Source: Hofstenia miamia (lineage: Eukaryota; Xenacoelomorpha; Acoela). Taken from it: 64,000 nucleotides of DNA. A program made the translations under genes and the position numbers. The notes under the pieces are model-generated. The model made no database searches and had not been told where the DNA came from. It saw nothing but the letters and a program-made list of their open reading frames with translations. The stretch lies in the NCBI GenBank assembly GCA_004352715.1, contig SCFE01000007.1, positions 841,790 through 905,789 on the forward strand, in the 5' to 3' direction. Shown in pieces: positions 37,691 through 49,393 of the stretch (position 1 is its first letter; each line of letters begins with the position of its first letter).

Positions 37691-38729
37691 TACCTCTGGA
37701 AATACTCAGGGACAGCTATCTGGTTATTTTTACTTCAGGTGTAAAGCAGGCCTGCCTCTGTCTGTTTCCAGTTGTATTGCTGAAAGTATCTGTTGGCAAC
37801 AGAGCTGAGGATGTAATTAGTGTTCTTTAATTTTACCATGATCTCACTTAGTACCTTATCATGGTGTTGGTGGTGGAAAATCTCTGCTTCTGTGATCTCT
37901 TCTTTCACAAGAATTGGGAGAATCACATTGCTGTGGCAATCTGCATTAATCTGTGGAGGGCACTCATAATTGGTGAGAGGGATGAATCCAAACAATGTCT
38001 TCTCCCCAGGTGGTTTCCTGAGATCATGCTCATAGCTAGGGAGAGTGGTCCAGTAGTCCGCATTGTTATGGAGTCTCCCAGGACAGTGCTAAATAGAAAA
38101 CATAAAATCATTCAAGTACTTTATCCAATGGGCAACAATATTGGACTTGTCCATGGAGAATTTCTTCAGCCAGGATAGTGCAGAGTTATCTGTTCACACA
38201 GTAAAGTGATGACCAAGAATAAAAAAGCAAAATTTCTTTAGACTTTCCGCTAGCACTAACATTTCAGATTTCATAGCACCATAATTCTGCTCAGCATTTT
38301 AGAGCTTGCAGCTGAAGTACTGGATCAGGCATTTGCTTCCATTGATGACTTGGCTGAGCACACCACTAATTGCAACAGAACTGGTATAACAGTCAATAAG
38401 GAACTCTTTTGAGTAATCTGGCATGCTCAAGCTAGGAATCTTTCATAGTTTCCCTTGATAACATCAAGCTCTGCCCAAGTCCACTTAAACTCAATACTGT
38501 GCTGTAAGAGGTTAGAAATGTGTTTGGTCTTGTTAGCTAATTCTGAGATGAAGGCGCCATAATAATTTAGAAATTCCATAAGGCATTGTACATCCCTATG
38601 AGAGTGAGGAGTTTCAATTTTATCTAAATGATCATTTGAGTCATTTTTGATGGAAATATGACCAGGTTCAATGATTCTCCTGAGAAAGGTAACATGTAGT
38701 TGTAACAGAGAAACCTTGTTTCCATTAAC
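37691..38729 (-). pseudogene. Ty3/gypsy RNase H and connection, minus-strand element
   Basis: Lies between RT and integrase in the usual order. A piece at 37735-37995 (PILVKEEITEAEIFHHQHHD ... YFQQYNW) matches the linker of the plus-strand element (45361-45560). The RNase H itself (38000-38620) can be followed only in fragments because of stops and frame changes. The order PR-RT-RH-IN places both elements in the Ty3/gypsy group. Confidence 0.6.
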
Positions 38730-39380
38730 TCAGAGACCAGATTCATACAAAAGGTTAAGAGTGCATCCAAGCCTTTCCATTTGCTCAGAAAATTTGTTAC
38801 CAGTGACAAGGATGTTGTCCATGTAGGCTGTTATGCATGGCTTGAGTACATTAGCACAATTCCTGAGCATGTGGGTAACATAGTGCTGAAAAGTCACTGG
38901 GGTGTTACAGAGCCCAAAGGCCATATATTTCCACTCAAAGAGGCCATACATGGTAATGAAGGCAGTCTTTGAGACATCAGCAGGCTTCATTGGCACTTGC
39001 CAATATGCTTTGCAGAAGTTGAGGCAGCTGAACAACTTAAACCAATTGGTGTCATAGAGAAGATCCTCAATGAGCAGGAGTGGATACACATATTTTACTG
39101 TAACATCATTAAGCTTCCTGAAGTCCACACAGAGGCAGTACTTGTTGCCTTGCTTACTAAAGATGGTGGGTGCTGAGTAAGGGCTATTCATGGAAGTTTT
39201 TTGGTACCCTCCTAATGGGCAGGCAAATTGGATGATCATTCTTAGTTGCAATGGAATGTTGTTCACCAACAGCTTGGCCAATGCTAATTGAGCCATAGTT
39301 GAAAACTTTGTGATGTTGCCAAAGCAAGTGAGAAAGTGACTCATGCTCATGAGAGATAAGTTGTGGATGAGTCTGTTCAC
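38730..39380 (-). pseudogene. Ty3/gypsy reverse transcriptase, minus-strand element
   Basis: An open piece includes SPYSAPTIF, CVDFRKLNDVTVKYVYPLL and then FSCLNFCKAYWQVPM. In active elements the last motif reads LDL or LDF: here the first catalytic Asp is Asn (codon AAC, 39018-39020). Motif C reads YMDNILVT instead of YxDDILV, so a second Asp is lost as well. Both changes follow a C (CTC|GAC to CTC|AAC, GAC|GAC to GAC|AAC), as from CpG decay on the opposite strand. The enzyme cannot be active. Confidence 0.85.
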
Positions 39381-39940
39381 TTACAAGAGGAGTCTGGACA
39401 GTAGTGCTAGGTTCCACCAGATTGTGAATAGTGGTGAAGATTGGTAAGCATGCAGCAGCCTGGAATTCCAGATGAAACAGTGTTGCAATAATCCTTAGTT
39501 GAGAAGGGTCTATCTTGACCAACAAATTAGAATTATTTAGGATGGTAACATATGTTCTTCTTTTAGAGACAAGGCAGAGATTGGGGGAGAAGTTGACTCT
39601 AGAGAAACACTTCCCCTTAAATCCAGAAACCATAACATCACCAATGTATGCAGAGTCCATAATAATGGGGCCCATTGCCAGTGATGAGGCACAACAACCA
39701 CACTCTCAGAAAAACTTAACAAGATGTCCTGTTCTGGAACAGTAGTATGCTCCTGCTGGCTTTTGCTTTCACAGATGGAAATTGAATTTTTCCCATAATT
39801 GATAACACACATTTTCTGCTTGAGGAAGTCATTACCTAGAATTATGTTATACAGGAGCAGCTGGTTGCAGGTATTGATATGAATTAAATCAACAACAAAT
39901 AGTTCCTGCTGAATGCATAGTGTAGAGTCACTTGGGGACT
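39184..39940 (-). pseudogene. Ty3/gypsy protease-RT spacer, minus-strand element (5' truncated)
   Basis: Reading leftwards from about 39940: ILGNDFLKQKMCVINYGKNS matches the end of the aspartic protease of the plus-strand element (ILGNDFLERNSCVIDF). Then comes the spacer (CFSRVNFSPNLCLVSKRRTY) up to the start of RT. The active-site DTGA, gag and the 5' LTR are absent, so the element is truncated inside the protease. The cut lies about 50 bp from the integrase-tail/LTR of the neighbouring plus-strand array. Confidence 0.75.
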
Positions 39941-39994
39941 TTTGTTGGTTTTATTCTTTAAAATTTATTCTGTATTTCTATGTCACTCTGACAT

Positions 39995-40092
39995 CAGTAT
40001 TTATTTTCAATCTCAGGTTGCTATTGCTAATTTGATGTCCCCTTGATGGTGCTTATTATTGCTCAAATTGAATTTTGCAAGGGAAAAGAAAT
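39995..40092 (+). pseudogene. Integrase tail and polypurine tract of a lost upstream gypsy copy
   Basis: Matches 46515-46612 closely, where it is the end of integrase and 3' UTR. It ends in a polypurine tract AAGGGAAAAGAAA (40079-40091). Its presence before the first LTR shows that another copy once stood to the left. Confidence 0.65.
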
Positions 40093-40845
40093 TGATCATG
40101 TTAAACTATGTTGACATCTGATTGTTGTAAACAAAGGCAGGTAATAGTTAAACATTTGTATAAAACCTGAGAGAACTGTAGTGATAGCTTAATAGATTTT
40201 ATCTACTCTCAACTGCTGTCTTTACTGTTGTATTTTTATTTGTATTTTATTTAAATGAAAACTATCACTTAAGCTCAGCGACAATTTGGGAGTGCTTTCA
40301 CCAGCATGGGGCAACAAGTTGCTTCTGGGGGTCTGTTGATTACCCAGTCTGAATTGTGGACCCATTAAGTTATGTATATGGTTATGTATAAGGAAATAAC
40401 AAATCTCTCTTTCATAGTTCAACATGTAAATGCAATTATAAAACCTAACACTGTGATGATACCATGCTGTTGGCTAGCATGAACATCTGGCAATTACAGA
40501 TTACTTAATGGTGAGCTGAGAGATAACAATGAAAATGAGAGTTTGTATTTTCTGAAGTGAGATAGAAATTAAAAAGTGAGACAAATAGGGTAGCACCAGT
40601 CAATAGGTTAGGCACTTTACTTTTGGATGCTCTGCTTTGGCTGGAAGCCATACGAATTGGTCATCTTGGATCTTACCTAAAGTAGTTTTGTTACTTGGAT
40701 GAATTACCAATGTTACATCTATAAGTTATAAGTTCTATGTTATTCTGTTTCCCGGAATCATGGTTGTGCTGTAAATGCTATTCAAACCTTCTGCAGAGTC
40801 AATTAAATTTCTAGTTAAGTTTCCCTACCAGCCCATGATTCTACA
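40093..40845 (+). repeat. LTR 1 of the plus-strand Ty3/gypsy array (753 bp)
   Basis: Starts TGATCATG directly after a polypurine tract and ends GATTCTACA directly before a primer-binding site. The second LTR (46613-47365) has exactly the same length and differs mainly by transitions. TATAAAACCT at about 40437 may be a TATA box. The LTR would carry promoter and poly(A) signals of the element. Confidence 0.8.
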
Positions 40846-40863
40846 TGGCGACCGTGACAGGAC
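40846..40863 (+). other. Primer-binding site, tRNA-Arg type
   Basis: TGGCGACCGTGACAGGAC follows the LTR without a gap. Its complement ends GGTCGCCA, and from memory it agrees with the 3' end of an insect-type tRNA-Arg(UCG). The same site follows the other LTRs at 47366 and 62347, each with a G-to-A change. Confidence 0.75.
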
Positions 40864-41278
40864 ACTGACATGATAACTGTTTAATTTTGTTGTTTTCTTT
40901 CGATGGTTTGGTTGTTAGCTAGTTTTTCGTGTTGGTGCGTATCAGCTGGGATAGTTGTTTCCCCTGATCACTGTGAGACTTCAGAGAAAGCTACCTATTG
41001 ATGTATTCATTAACTTCCTCACCCTTGAAGGATGGTGACGAAGCCTTTAGTATGTCTTATTTGGCTGATGTCAATTGTTAAATTTCTTGTTTGTTTTACT
41101 TTTACTAGTGCTGTTATACGTTGGATTTATTACCAGATACTGCCATGTTCATTTCCTCCTTTTTGGTCTGTGAATCACTGTTACCTCTTTGAAGTGTGCT
41201 TTTCTTTCGTGTGTGTGGAAGTGCTCCCCACTGTCAGTTCTAGAAGTTATTGTTTTGTTCTCTTTCTCTAAAGTTATC
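40864..41278 (+). other. 5' leader of the plus-strand gypsy element
   Basis: About 415 bp between primer site and gag ATG, closely repeated in the second copy (47384-47792). A short open stretch continuous with gag upstream of its ATG encodes hydrophobic residues, but the ATG at 41279 is a better start. Confidence 0.55.
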
Positions 41279-43048
41279 ATGGATTCTAGTCATACTGTTA
41301 CTTATTCTCCTACTTTTAGGACTTCTCCAATTAGGAGCATCCCCTGTGCAAGCATTGGTAACCTAGATGCTACCCCTTGCACCATTGGATCGTTACTTAC
41401 TTTTTCTCAACTTGTTTCTCCCACTCCAATTACACAAAGGATGGATCAGAATGCCGCGACCATCCCTTATAGTGATGCAAGTGCAATGAGTCCAGCATTT
41501 CATCGAAATTTGTGTTGTGTCTTGAACATCCAAAATGCTCCTCTGATTCCCCTTCATCCTCACAGTTATGCTAGTGGTAATGAGCAGTCTATGCCTCAGT
41601 TTGATGTGCACCTCACAGAGATTGACCACTTGAAGGAAGCGTTGTTGCAACAGGTAGCTCTGAGGATGGAGAGTGAACACCAAGTGGAGTCTCTCCAGGC
41701 TGAAATCAACACCCAACATGTGGCTTATCAAAGGATGGAAAAACAGATGCTGGAGTCAACTATTGCGCTAGAATTGCAAATACATGAGTTGAAGGGTGCT
41801 GTCAACAACTCGCATCGCCAAGAGGAGGCATTGTCCCAGAGAAATGATGAATATGTTACCCATGCTGCACTGAATGAAGCATTGGATGAATTAGCTGAGA
41901 GGATCATCAGTCAAGTGGTTCAGTTAGTGGGCACAAGCCAACCCCCTCCAGCTGTCCCTTCGTTTGGAGGGTCCTCCTCTGTACTGTGTTCCACTAGTCC
42001 TTTGCATAGTCAACCTACCTTTGCTCAGTTGGCTATCATGCAAGTATCTACGTTAACCACTGGAGCCACCCCTCAAACAGGGTATGTACAGTCATTGCCT
42101 GACCTGGTGAGCACTGTTGTAGTTCCTGCATTCAAGGAACATGTGAGTGATACTAGTCCACTTCCTGGAAAAGCCGGCATGAAAGATCAGCCGAGATACT
42201 GAGATTCTATCCTTCCTCTTGAGTCCAATGGACAGCTCCAACTATATAGTAAACATTTTGTTCTTCCCAAATTCACCAGGCAAATTGATGCCATATCACA
42301 GTCTTTTGACTAATGGTTTTTCTTGTTCAAGCTAACAATCAAACGACATAAAAATTCACAAGAGTCAGCCATCTCACAGTTCCCCTTATATCTTCGTGGA
42401 TTGGCGTACAATCAATACATGATGCTCAATTGTAACATCAAAACTGACTACCAGCTATTGGCTGGTTTCTTTGAGGATCATTACCAAGCACCCCACATTA
42501 AACATCAGTATAAGATGTTGTTATGTGACATGTCCTTCAAATTTGGTGATGACATTCAGAATTATATCACCCAGGTCAAACACTTGTTTTGTCTAAGTAG
42601 CCTCTCTAGAGAGTATTCACGACACGATTTATTTTCTTACATATGCCAAGGTTTTCCTTCATCAATCAGAAATCACTTGGAAGTTTGATGCGACCCTGAG
42701 GATAGCCTCCACGAGATTATCTGGAAGGCCATCAGTGTAGTTTACATGCTCCAGAATTCTCAAAGAATCAACAATGATATAACTAGTTTGTCTGGTGTGT
42801 CCAGTGTAAAGAACTTTGAGCCAAGGAGGCCTGCAGTTGCCAAAAAAGTATTTGATTTATCATTGGTAAGATGTTTCACTTGCAGGGAAAAAGGACATCT
42901 TAAATCCCAGTGCAAGGCTAAAGTGCAGCTTATCACCAACAGAGAAGGTTTCATTATTGAAGAGCAGCCAACTACTGAGTTGTTGTGTGTTGACAATCTT
43001 GTTGACTTGGAGCCTGACCACCCAACTACATCTTCAGATTTAAATTAA
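41279..43048 (+). pseudogene. Ty3/gypsy gag, plus-strand element
   Basis: Structural protein that packages element RNA. It starts MDSSHTVTYSPTF (ATG 41279-41281). A Pro/Ser/Thr-rich N terminus is followed by a coiled coil (about residues 110-200, ending HAALNEALDELAERI). After a stop at about 42200 another frame carries the capsid-like part (FPLYLRGLAYNQYMM ... YKMLLCDMSF). After a further stop at 42686-42688, a last piece carries the zinc knuckle CFTCREKGHLKSQC (C-x2-C-x4-H-x4-C, 42872-42913). At least two stops and a frameshift make it non-functional. Confidence 0.85.
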
Positions 43049-43059
43049 TTGGAGCGCCG

Positions 43060-43995
43060 CCTCCCATAAAACGTGCACACAACATCTTAGTAATCACCCA
43101 GTTAATAAGGAAGAAACTAATACCCGTCAAGATGAATGGCAATATCTTTAACGCCACAGTGGATACTGGAGCTGCGGCTTCTATAATCAGTGATGAGTGC
43201 TGTAGGGAGTTATGTTTAAATCGAGACTCTTTGGATCCCTCCAGTGGGAAGCTCATCAATGCTTCAGGAAACCCTCTTTCTCTGAAAGGGAAGTTAAGGG
43301 ATGCTTTGATAAAAATTCACGCAGAGCCATTTGAAGTAGACCTTTTGGTAATTGACACGTCAAATCATCATCTCCCGTATGATCTCATTCTGGGAAATGA
43401 TTTTCTGGAACGAAACTCTTGTGTGATTGATTTCAAAAATAACACAATTTCTATTAAAGACCAGGAAGCTACTCAATTGGCCACTATTCCTGAGAGAGAA
43501 GTCATCTTTAATTTGGAAGAACCTATATCAATCAAACCCAAGCATTGGACTCGAGTTGCCGTAGCCTCTGAGGATGATATTAATGGGGACATAATGATTT
43601 CAGGACAGAGAGGCAAGTATGTGTGTGGAATCTCTTTTTTGCCAGACTTATGTAGAGTGACAAAAGGAAAAACATATGTTACTGTTCTAAATGGAGCAAC
43701 TTCTCCCGTCAAGATTGGAGTTTCTCAATTGCAGTTAGTAGGAGTGCCAGTCAGAGTTGAAAACATCCCTGTCCCCTGTCTACCAATATGTACCACCATT
43801 CACAATCTGGGAGAGCCTGTAAGTCCAATTAAAGTACTGACAGTCACCAAGAATTCCCATCCACATCTCAACCAGAGAGAGAGAAAGTCGTTGGTCTCTT
43901 TACTTCATAGTAAGCATGACATGTTTAATTACAGGATAATTAGCGTCGGCCAAGCATTAGGCGAGGAGCATGTAATTGAATTGAAGCACGATTGA
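43060..43995 (+). pseudogene. Ty3/gypsy protease and spacer, plus-strand element
   Basis: FNATVDTGAAASIIS holds the aspartic-protease active site DTGA (about 43150). LILGNDFLERNSCVIDF is the second conserved block. The spacer that follows leads into RT with only one stop, a TGA at 43993-43995 within HD*PIRLP. Related elements have Arg there (x-R-P-I-R), so this is a CGA-to-TGA change. The protease part itself is open. Confidence 0.85.
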
Positions 43996-44860
43996 CCAAT
44001 CAGGTTACCAGTACACCATGTACCAGAAAATTTGAAAGCAGAGTATGAAAAGATTCTTAGTGATTTAATTGAAAGTGGCATCATACAGGGAAGCAACAGC
44101 CCCTACACTGCTCCTACAGTGTTCATCTGGCAAGGCGAGAAGTATCAGCTGTGCATCAACTTCAGAAAGCTTAATGACATAACAATTAAGGATGCGTATC
44201 CCTTGCCGAGGATCGAAGACCTCCTCTACAACGCCAGTAAATACAAATTCTTTTCCTGCCTCAATTTGTGCAAAGCTTACTGGCAGGTGCTGATGCGCCC
44301 TTCCAACATCTCTAAAACAGCCTTCATCACCCCTTATGGGTTATACGAGTGGAATTATATGGCCTTTGGTCTATGTAATGTGCCAGCTACCTTCCAGTGC
44401 TATGTCACTAAGGTTCTCAAGGATGATGCAAACCTTCTCAAACCCGGCATATCAGCTTACATAGACGACATCTTGGTTGCTAGCAATACTTTTGAAGAAC
44501 ATCTAACCAAACTTGGTCAGACCTTAGATCTCTTGCAGAAGGCAGGATTGAAAGTTAACAGAACAAAGTGCTCATTAGCCCAAATGAAAGTAATTTTTCT
44601 TGGCCAAGTCATTGAACCTTGCAAGATCTCTATAAAGAACAATGCTAAAGACTTCCTGGAAAAGATTGAAATGCCAAGAAGCCGCCAAGATGTGCAGTGA
44701 TTGATGGGTTTCCTTAATTACTATGGAATGTTTATCCCGGACCTTGCCAAGAAAACGAAAACAATCTCAAATTTTTTAAAAAAGTCTGTAGATTTGAAAT
44801 GGACGTGGCAGGAGCAAGAGGCTCTCAATGGCATCAAAACTGAACTCAAAAGATACCATC
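43996..44860 (+). pseudogene. Ty3/gypsy reverse transcriptase, plus-strand element
   Basis: Continues the protease frame. Motifs in order: SPYTAPTVF, CINFRKLNDITIKDAYPLPR, then SCLNLCKAYWQ (motif A, with Asn for the first catalytic Asp, codon AAT 44263-44265), YGLYEWNYMAFGLCNVPATF, then AYIDDILVA (motif C, intact). A TGA at 44698-44700 interrupts Q*LMGFLNYY; the right-edge element has Arg there. A frameshift near 44857 separates it from RNase H. It would copy element RNA into DNA, but the motif A change alone would abolish this. Confidence 0.88.
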
Positions 44861-45264
44861 TTTGAATACTCCTGATTACTCTAAGGATTTTATAATTGAT
44901 TGTGATGCAAGTACTGTTGCCATTAGTGGGATCCTGAGCTAGGACATCAATGGAGTTGAGAGTCCTGTCCAGTATTTTAGTTGAAAACTCAGGGCTTCAG
45001 AGAAAAACTATGGCGCGACTAAGTGTGAGATGCTTGCTTTAGTTGAATCACTGAAGAAATTTTGATATTTCATACTCTGCCGTAAGTTCACTGTGAGAAC
45101 CAACAACAGCACTCTCGCTTGGTTGAAAAAATTTAGCAGCGACAAATCAAACATAGTTGCCTGCTGGATAGAGTACTTAAATGATTTTTCATTCACAATC
45201 AAACATCGCCCAGGCAGACTCCACCTGAATGCTGATTATTGGACGGCATTGCTGAGTTACAAGT
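44861..45264 (+). pseudogene. Ty3/gypsy RNase H, plus-strand element
   Basis: FIIDCDASTVAISGIL begins the domain. Then come KNYGATKCEMLALVESLKKF, FTVRTNNSTLAWLKKF (TNN where the family has TDN) and WIEYLNDFSFTIKHRPGR. Stops replace Gln or Arg at four places: GILS*D, YFS*KL, KKF*YF and SYK*DL. The last three are TGA, as from CGA. The Asp-to-Asn change again follows a C-ending codon (ACC|GAC). RNase H would remove the RNA strand during cDNA synthesis; here it is dead. Confidence 0.82.
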
Positions 45265-46550
45265 GAGATCTCAAGAAACCAAATGGGGAGAAGGTTCCTT
45301 TTTCATTCATCCCCCACACTGAGTATCAACTGATACCCGAGATCAATGCTGATAGAAATGGAAAACCCATCCTTGCCATCCTCATGAGAGAGGAAATTTC
45401 TGAAGACGAAATAGTTTGCTATCAACATCGTGACTGGATATTGGACCAAATAATGAAAAGGATGAAGGATCTGTACTTCCCCACATCTCTGGAAGTGAAC
45501 AGTTATTTTCATCATTACAACTGTCACATAAATGATAATGGGTTACTGTATGCTAAGAGTAAACACAACAATCGACTTGCTATCCCTGAGTATTTCAAAA
45601 GAGAAAACCTTTAACTCCAGATATGTCACCACTGGAATACGAGCTACCATAACAGATGTCATTGATAAATGTGAAAAATGTTTACTCAACAACATCCATC
45701 ATTTTCCTCAACAAAGAGCTGAAATGGAATCATGGTCTGCAGAGAGCCCTAATGAATTAGTGCATGTTGATCTAGAACAATTATCAAAAGACAATGAGGG
45801 TTTCAGTATCTACTCATGATGGTAGACCACTTCACCAAGTTCCCTGGCAAAATCCCTTTAAGTAGCAAGACTGCAGAAAAAGTTGCTGAAAAAATCATGA
45901 AAGAATGGATCTTAAAATATGGACCCATGTGCAAATTAGTTTCTGATAGAGGTCCTCAATTTGAAAGTAATCTTTTACACACTTTGCTTAAAGAACTAGA
46001 AGTGGTTCACAAACTGACCACTGCTTACCATCACCAGGCAAACAGATTAGTGGAATGATTAAACCGAACCCTTATAAAATTGATCCAGGTAGCGGTATCC
46101 CGAGGAGCAGGAAAACAATGGAGACAAATTGTAGAATGCGTTGAGTATTTTTACAACACATCAGTTCACACAACCACTGGCGTGAGCCCCTTCAAAGCCA
46201 TGTTTGGTCACAAAGCTGCTACATCCTTAGCAGTGATGTTCCCAAAATATGCTGAGAACAATGTGGAGAGCTATGCAAATAGACTAATCAATGATATGCA
46301 ACAAATTCACTTGACAATCTGTCATAATACGAATCAGTCTAGTATAAGACAAAAGAAAACCTTTAATAAAAAGATATATGGCAAGCCGCATAAACGTGGT
46401 GATAGAGTCTTTGCTTATCTGCCCCACATTACAACAGATAGTAATCAAGTATGTAAACTCGCGAATGATTGGCAAGGCCCCTTTACAATAGAAAAAGTGC
46501 TTGATCATAACACTCAGTATTTATTTTTGATCTCAGGTTGCTATTGCTAA
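45265..46550 (+). pseudogene. Ty3/gypsy integrase and linker, plus-strand element
   Basis: The linker (ILAILMREEISEDEIVCYQH ... YFHHYNCHIND) runs to about 45610. The zinc-binding region lacks its two His: compared with the minus-strand element, the IHEKGHLGI segment is deleted and the frame resumes at KTFNSRYVTTGIR, with CEKC present. Core: MVDHFTKFP (first Asp), VSDRGPQFES (second Asp), HQANRLVE*LNR (Glu present, followed by TGA for Arg at 46056-46058). Tail: NDWQGPFTIEKVLDHN, then a stop at 46548-46550. DDE residues survive, but stops and the His deletion inactivate it. Confidence 0.85.
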
Positions 46551-46612
46551 TTTGATGTCCCCTTGATGGTGCTTATTATTGCTCAAATTGAATTTTGCAA
46601 GGGAAAAGAAAT

Positions 46613-47365
46613 TGATCATGTTAAACTACGTTGACATCTGATTGTTGTAAACAAAGGCAGGTAATAGTTAAACATTTGTATAAAACCTGAGAGAACTGTA
46701 GTGATAGCTTAATAGATTTTATCTACTCTCAACTGCCATCTTTACCATTGTATTTTTATTTGTATTTTATTTAAATGAAAACTATTGCTTAAGCTTGGCA
46801 ACAATTCGGGAGTGCTTTCACCAGCATGGGGCAACAAGTTGCTTCTGGGGGTCTGTTGATTACCCAGTCCGAATTGTGGACCCATTAAGTTACATATATG
46901 GTTATGTATAAGGAAATAATAAATCTCTCTTTCATAGTTCAACATGTACATGCACTTATAAAACCTAACACTGTGATGATACCATGCCATTGGCTAGCAT
47001 GAATATCTGGCAATTACAGATTATTTAATAGTGAGCTGAGAGATAACAATGAAAATGAGAGTTTGTATTTTCTGAAGTGAGATAGAAATTAAAAAGTGAG
47101 ACAAATAGGGTAGCACCAGTCAATAGGTTAAGCACTTTACTTTTGGATGCTCCGCTTTGGCTGGAAGCCATAGGAATTGGTCATCTTGGATCTTACCTAA
47201 AGTAGTTTTGTTACTTGGATGAATTACCAATGTTACATCTATAAGTTATAAGTTCTATGTTATTCTGTTTCCCAGAATCATGGCTGTACTGTAAATGCTA
47301 TTCAAACCTTCTGCAGAGTCAATTAAGTTTCTAGTTAAGTTTCCCTACCAGCCCATGATTCTACA
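46613..47365 (+). repeat. LTR 2 of the plus-strand array (753 bp)
   Basis: The same start (TGATCATG after polypurine AAGGGAAAAGAAA at 46599-46611) and end (GATTCTACA) as LTR 1. It is at once the 3' LTR of the first copy and the 5' LTR of the next. Confidence 0.8.
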
Positions 47366-47383
47366 TGGCGACCATGACAGGAC
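47366..47383 (+). other. Primer-binding site of the second copy
   Basis: TGGCGACCATGACAGGAC, one CG-to-CA change from the site at 40846. Confidence 0.75.
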
Positions 47384-47792
47384 GCTGACGTGATAACTCT
47401 TTAATCTTGTTGTTTTCTTTTGATGGTTTGGTTGTTAGTTGGTTTTTTGTTTTGGTGCATATCAGCTGGGATAGTTGTTTCCCCTGATCACTGTGAGACT
47501 TCAGAGAAAGTTACCTATTGATGTATTCATTAACTTCCTCACCCTTGAAGGATGGCGACAAAGCCTTTAGTGTGTCTTATTTGGCTGATGTCAACTGTTA
47601 AATTTCTTGTTTGTTTTACTTTTCTTAGTGCTTTTATACATTGGATTTATTACCAGATACTGCCGTGTTTGTTTCCCCCTTTTTGGTCTGTTAATCACTG
47701 TTACCTCTTTGAGTTGTGCTTTTCTTTCATGTGTGTGGAAGTGCTCCCCACTTTCAGTTCTAGAAGTTATTGTTTTGCTCTCTAAAGTTATA

Positions 47793-48393
47793 ATGGATTC
47801 TAGTCATACTGTTACTTATTCTCCTACCTTTGGGACTTCTCCAATTAGGAGGGTCCCCTGTGCAAGCATTGGTAACCCAGACATTACCCCTTGCACTGTT
47901 GGATTGTTACTTACTTTTTCTCAACCTGTTTCTCCCACTCCAATTACACAAAGGATGGATCAGAATGCCGCGACCATCCCTTATAGTGATGCAAGTGCAA
48001 TGAGTCCAGCATTTCATCAAAATTTGTGCTGTGTCTTGAACACCCAAAATGCTCCTCTGATTCCCCTTCGCCCACGCAGTTATGCTAGTGGTCATGAGCA
48101 GTCTACGCCTCAGCTTGATGTGCACCTTGCAGAAATTGATCACTTGAAGGACGCATTGTCACAACAGGTAGCTCTGAGGATGGAGAGTGAACACCAAGTG
48201 GAATCTCTCCAAGCTGAAATCAACACCCAACATGTGGCTTATCAAAGGATGGAAAAACAGATGCTGGAGTCAACTATTGCGCTAGAATTGCAAATACATG
48301 AGTTGAAGGGTGCTGTCAACAACTCGCATCGCCAAGAGGAGGCATTGTCTCAGAGAAATGATGAATATGTTACCCATGCTGCACTGAATGAAG
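47793..48393 (+). pseudogene. Ty3/gypsy gag of the second array copy, cut by a gap
   Basis: Starts MDSSHTVTYSPTFGTSPI at the ATG 47793 and follows the first gag copy closely through the coiled coil to HAALNE, where 1000 N begin. It is open as far as it goes, unlike the first copy further on. The first base after the gap is unrelated TA repeat, so the rest of this copy is missing or unassembled. Confidence 0.85.
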
Positions 48394-49393
48394 NNNNNNN
48401 NNNNNNNNNNNNNNNNNNNNNNNNNNNNNNNNNNNNNNNNNNNNNNNNNNNNNNNNNNNNNNNNNNNNNNNNNNNNNNNNNNNNNNNNNNNNNNNNNNNN
48501 NNNNNNNNNNNNNNNNNNNNNNNNNNNNNNNNNNNNNNNNNNNNNNNNNNNNNNNNNNNNNNNNNNNNNNNNNNNNNNNNNNNNNNNNNNNNNNNNNNNN
48601 NNNNNNNNNNNNNNNNNNNNNNNNNNNNNNNNNNNNNNNNNNNNNNNNNNNNNNNNNNNNNNNNNNNNNNNNNNNNNNNNNNNNNNNNNNNNNNNNNNNN
48701 NNNNNNNNNNNNNNNNNNNNNNNNNNNNNNNNNNNNNNNNNNNNNNNNNNNNNNNNNNNNNNNNNNNNNNNNNNNNNNNNNNNNNNNNNNNNNNNNNNNN
48801 NNNNNNNNNNNNNNNNNNNNNNNNNNNNNNNNNNNNNNNNNNNNNNNNNNNNNNNNNNNNNNNNNNNNNNNNNNNNNNNNNNNNNNNNNNNNNNNNNNNN
48901 NNNNNNNNNNNNNNNNNNNNNNNNNNNNNNNNNNNNNNNNNNNNNNNNNNNNNNNNNNNNNNNNNNNNNNNNNNNNNNNNNNNNNNNNNNNNNNNNNNNN
49001 NNNNNNNNNNNNNNNNNNNNNNNNNNNNNNNNNNNNNNNNNNNNNNNNNNNNNNNNNNNNNNNNNNNNNNNNNNNNNNNNNNNNNNNNNNNNNNNNNNNN
49101 NNNNNNNNNNNNNNNNNNNNNNNNNNNNNNNNNNNNNNNNNNNNNNNNNNNNNNNNNNNNNNNNNNNNNNNNNNNNNNNNNNNNNNNNNNNNNNNNNNNN
49201 NNNNNNNNNNNNNNNNNNNNNNNNNNNNNNNNNNNNNNNNNNNNNNNNNNNNNNNNNNNNNNNNNNNNNNNNNNNNNNNNNNNNNNNNNNNNNNNNNNNN
49301 NNNNNNNNNNNNNNNNNNNNNNNNNNNNNNNNNNNNNNNNNNNNNNNNNNNNNNNNNNNNNNNNNNNNNNNNNNNNNNNNNNNNNNNNNNNNN
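48394..49393. other. Assembly gap (1000 N)
   Basis: Exactly 1000 N, a placeholder. Apparent reading frames through it are meaningless. Confidence 1.

Noticed and set aside
38730-44700. Asp-to-Asn change in RT motif A as a functional novelty of this gypsy family
   Set aside because: Both copies show it, but each is a CG-to-CA change in elements full of stops, so independent decay is the simpler explanation.
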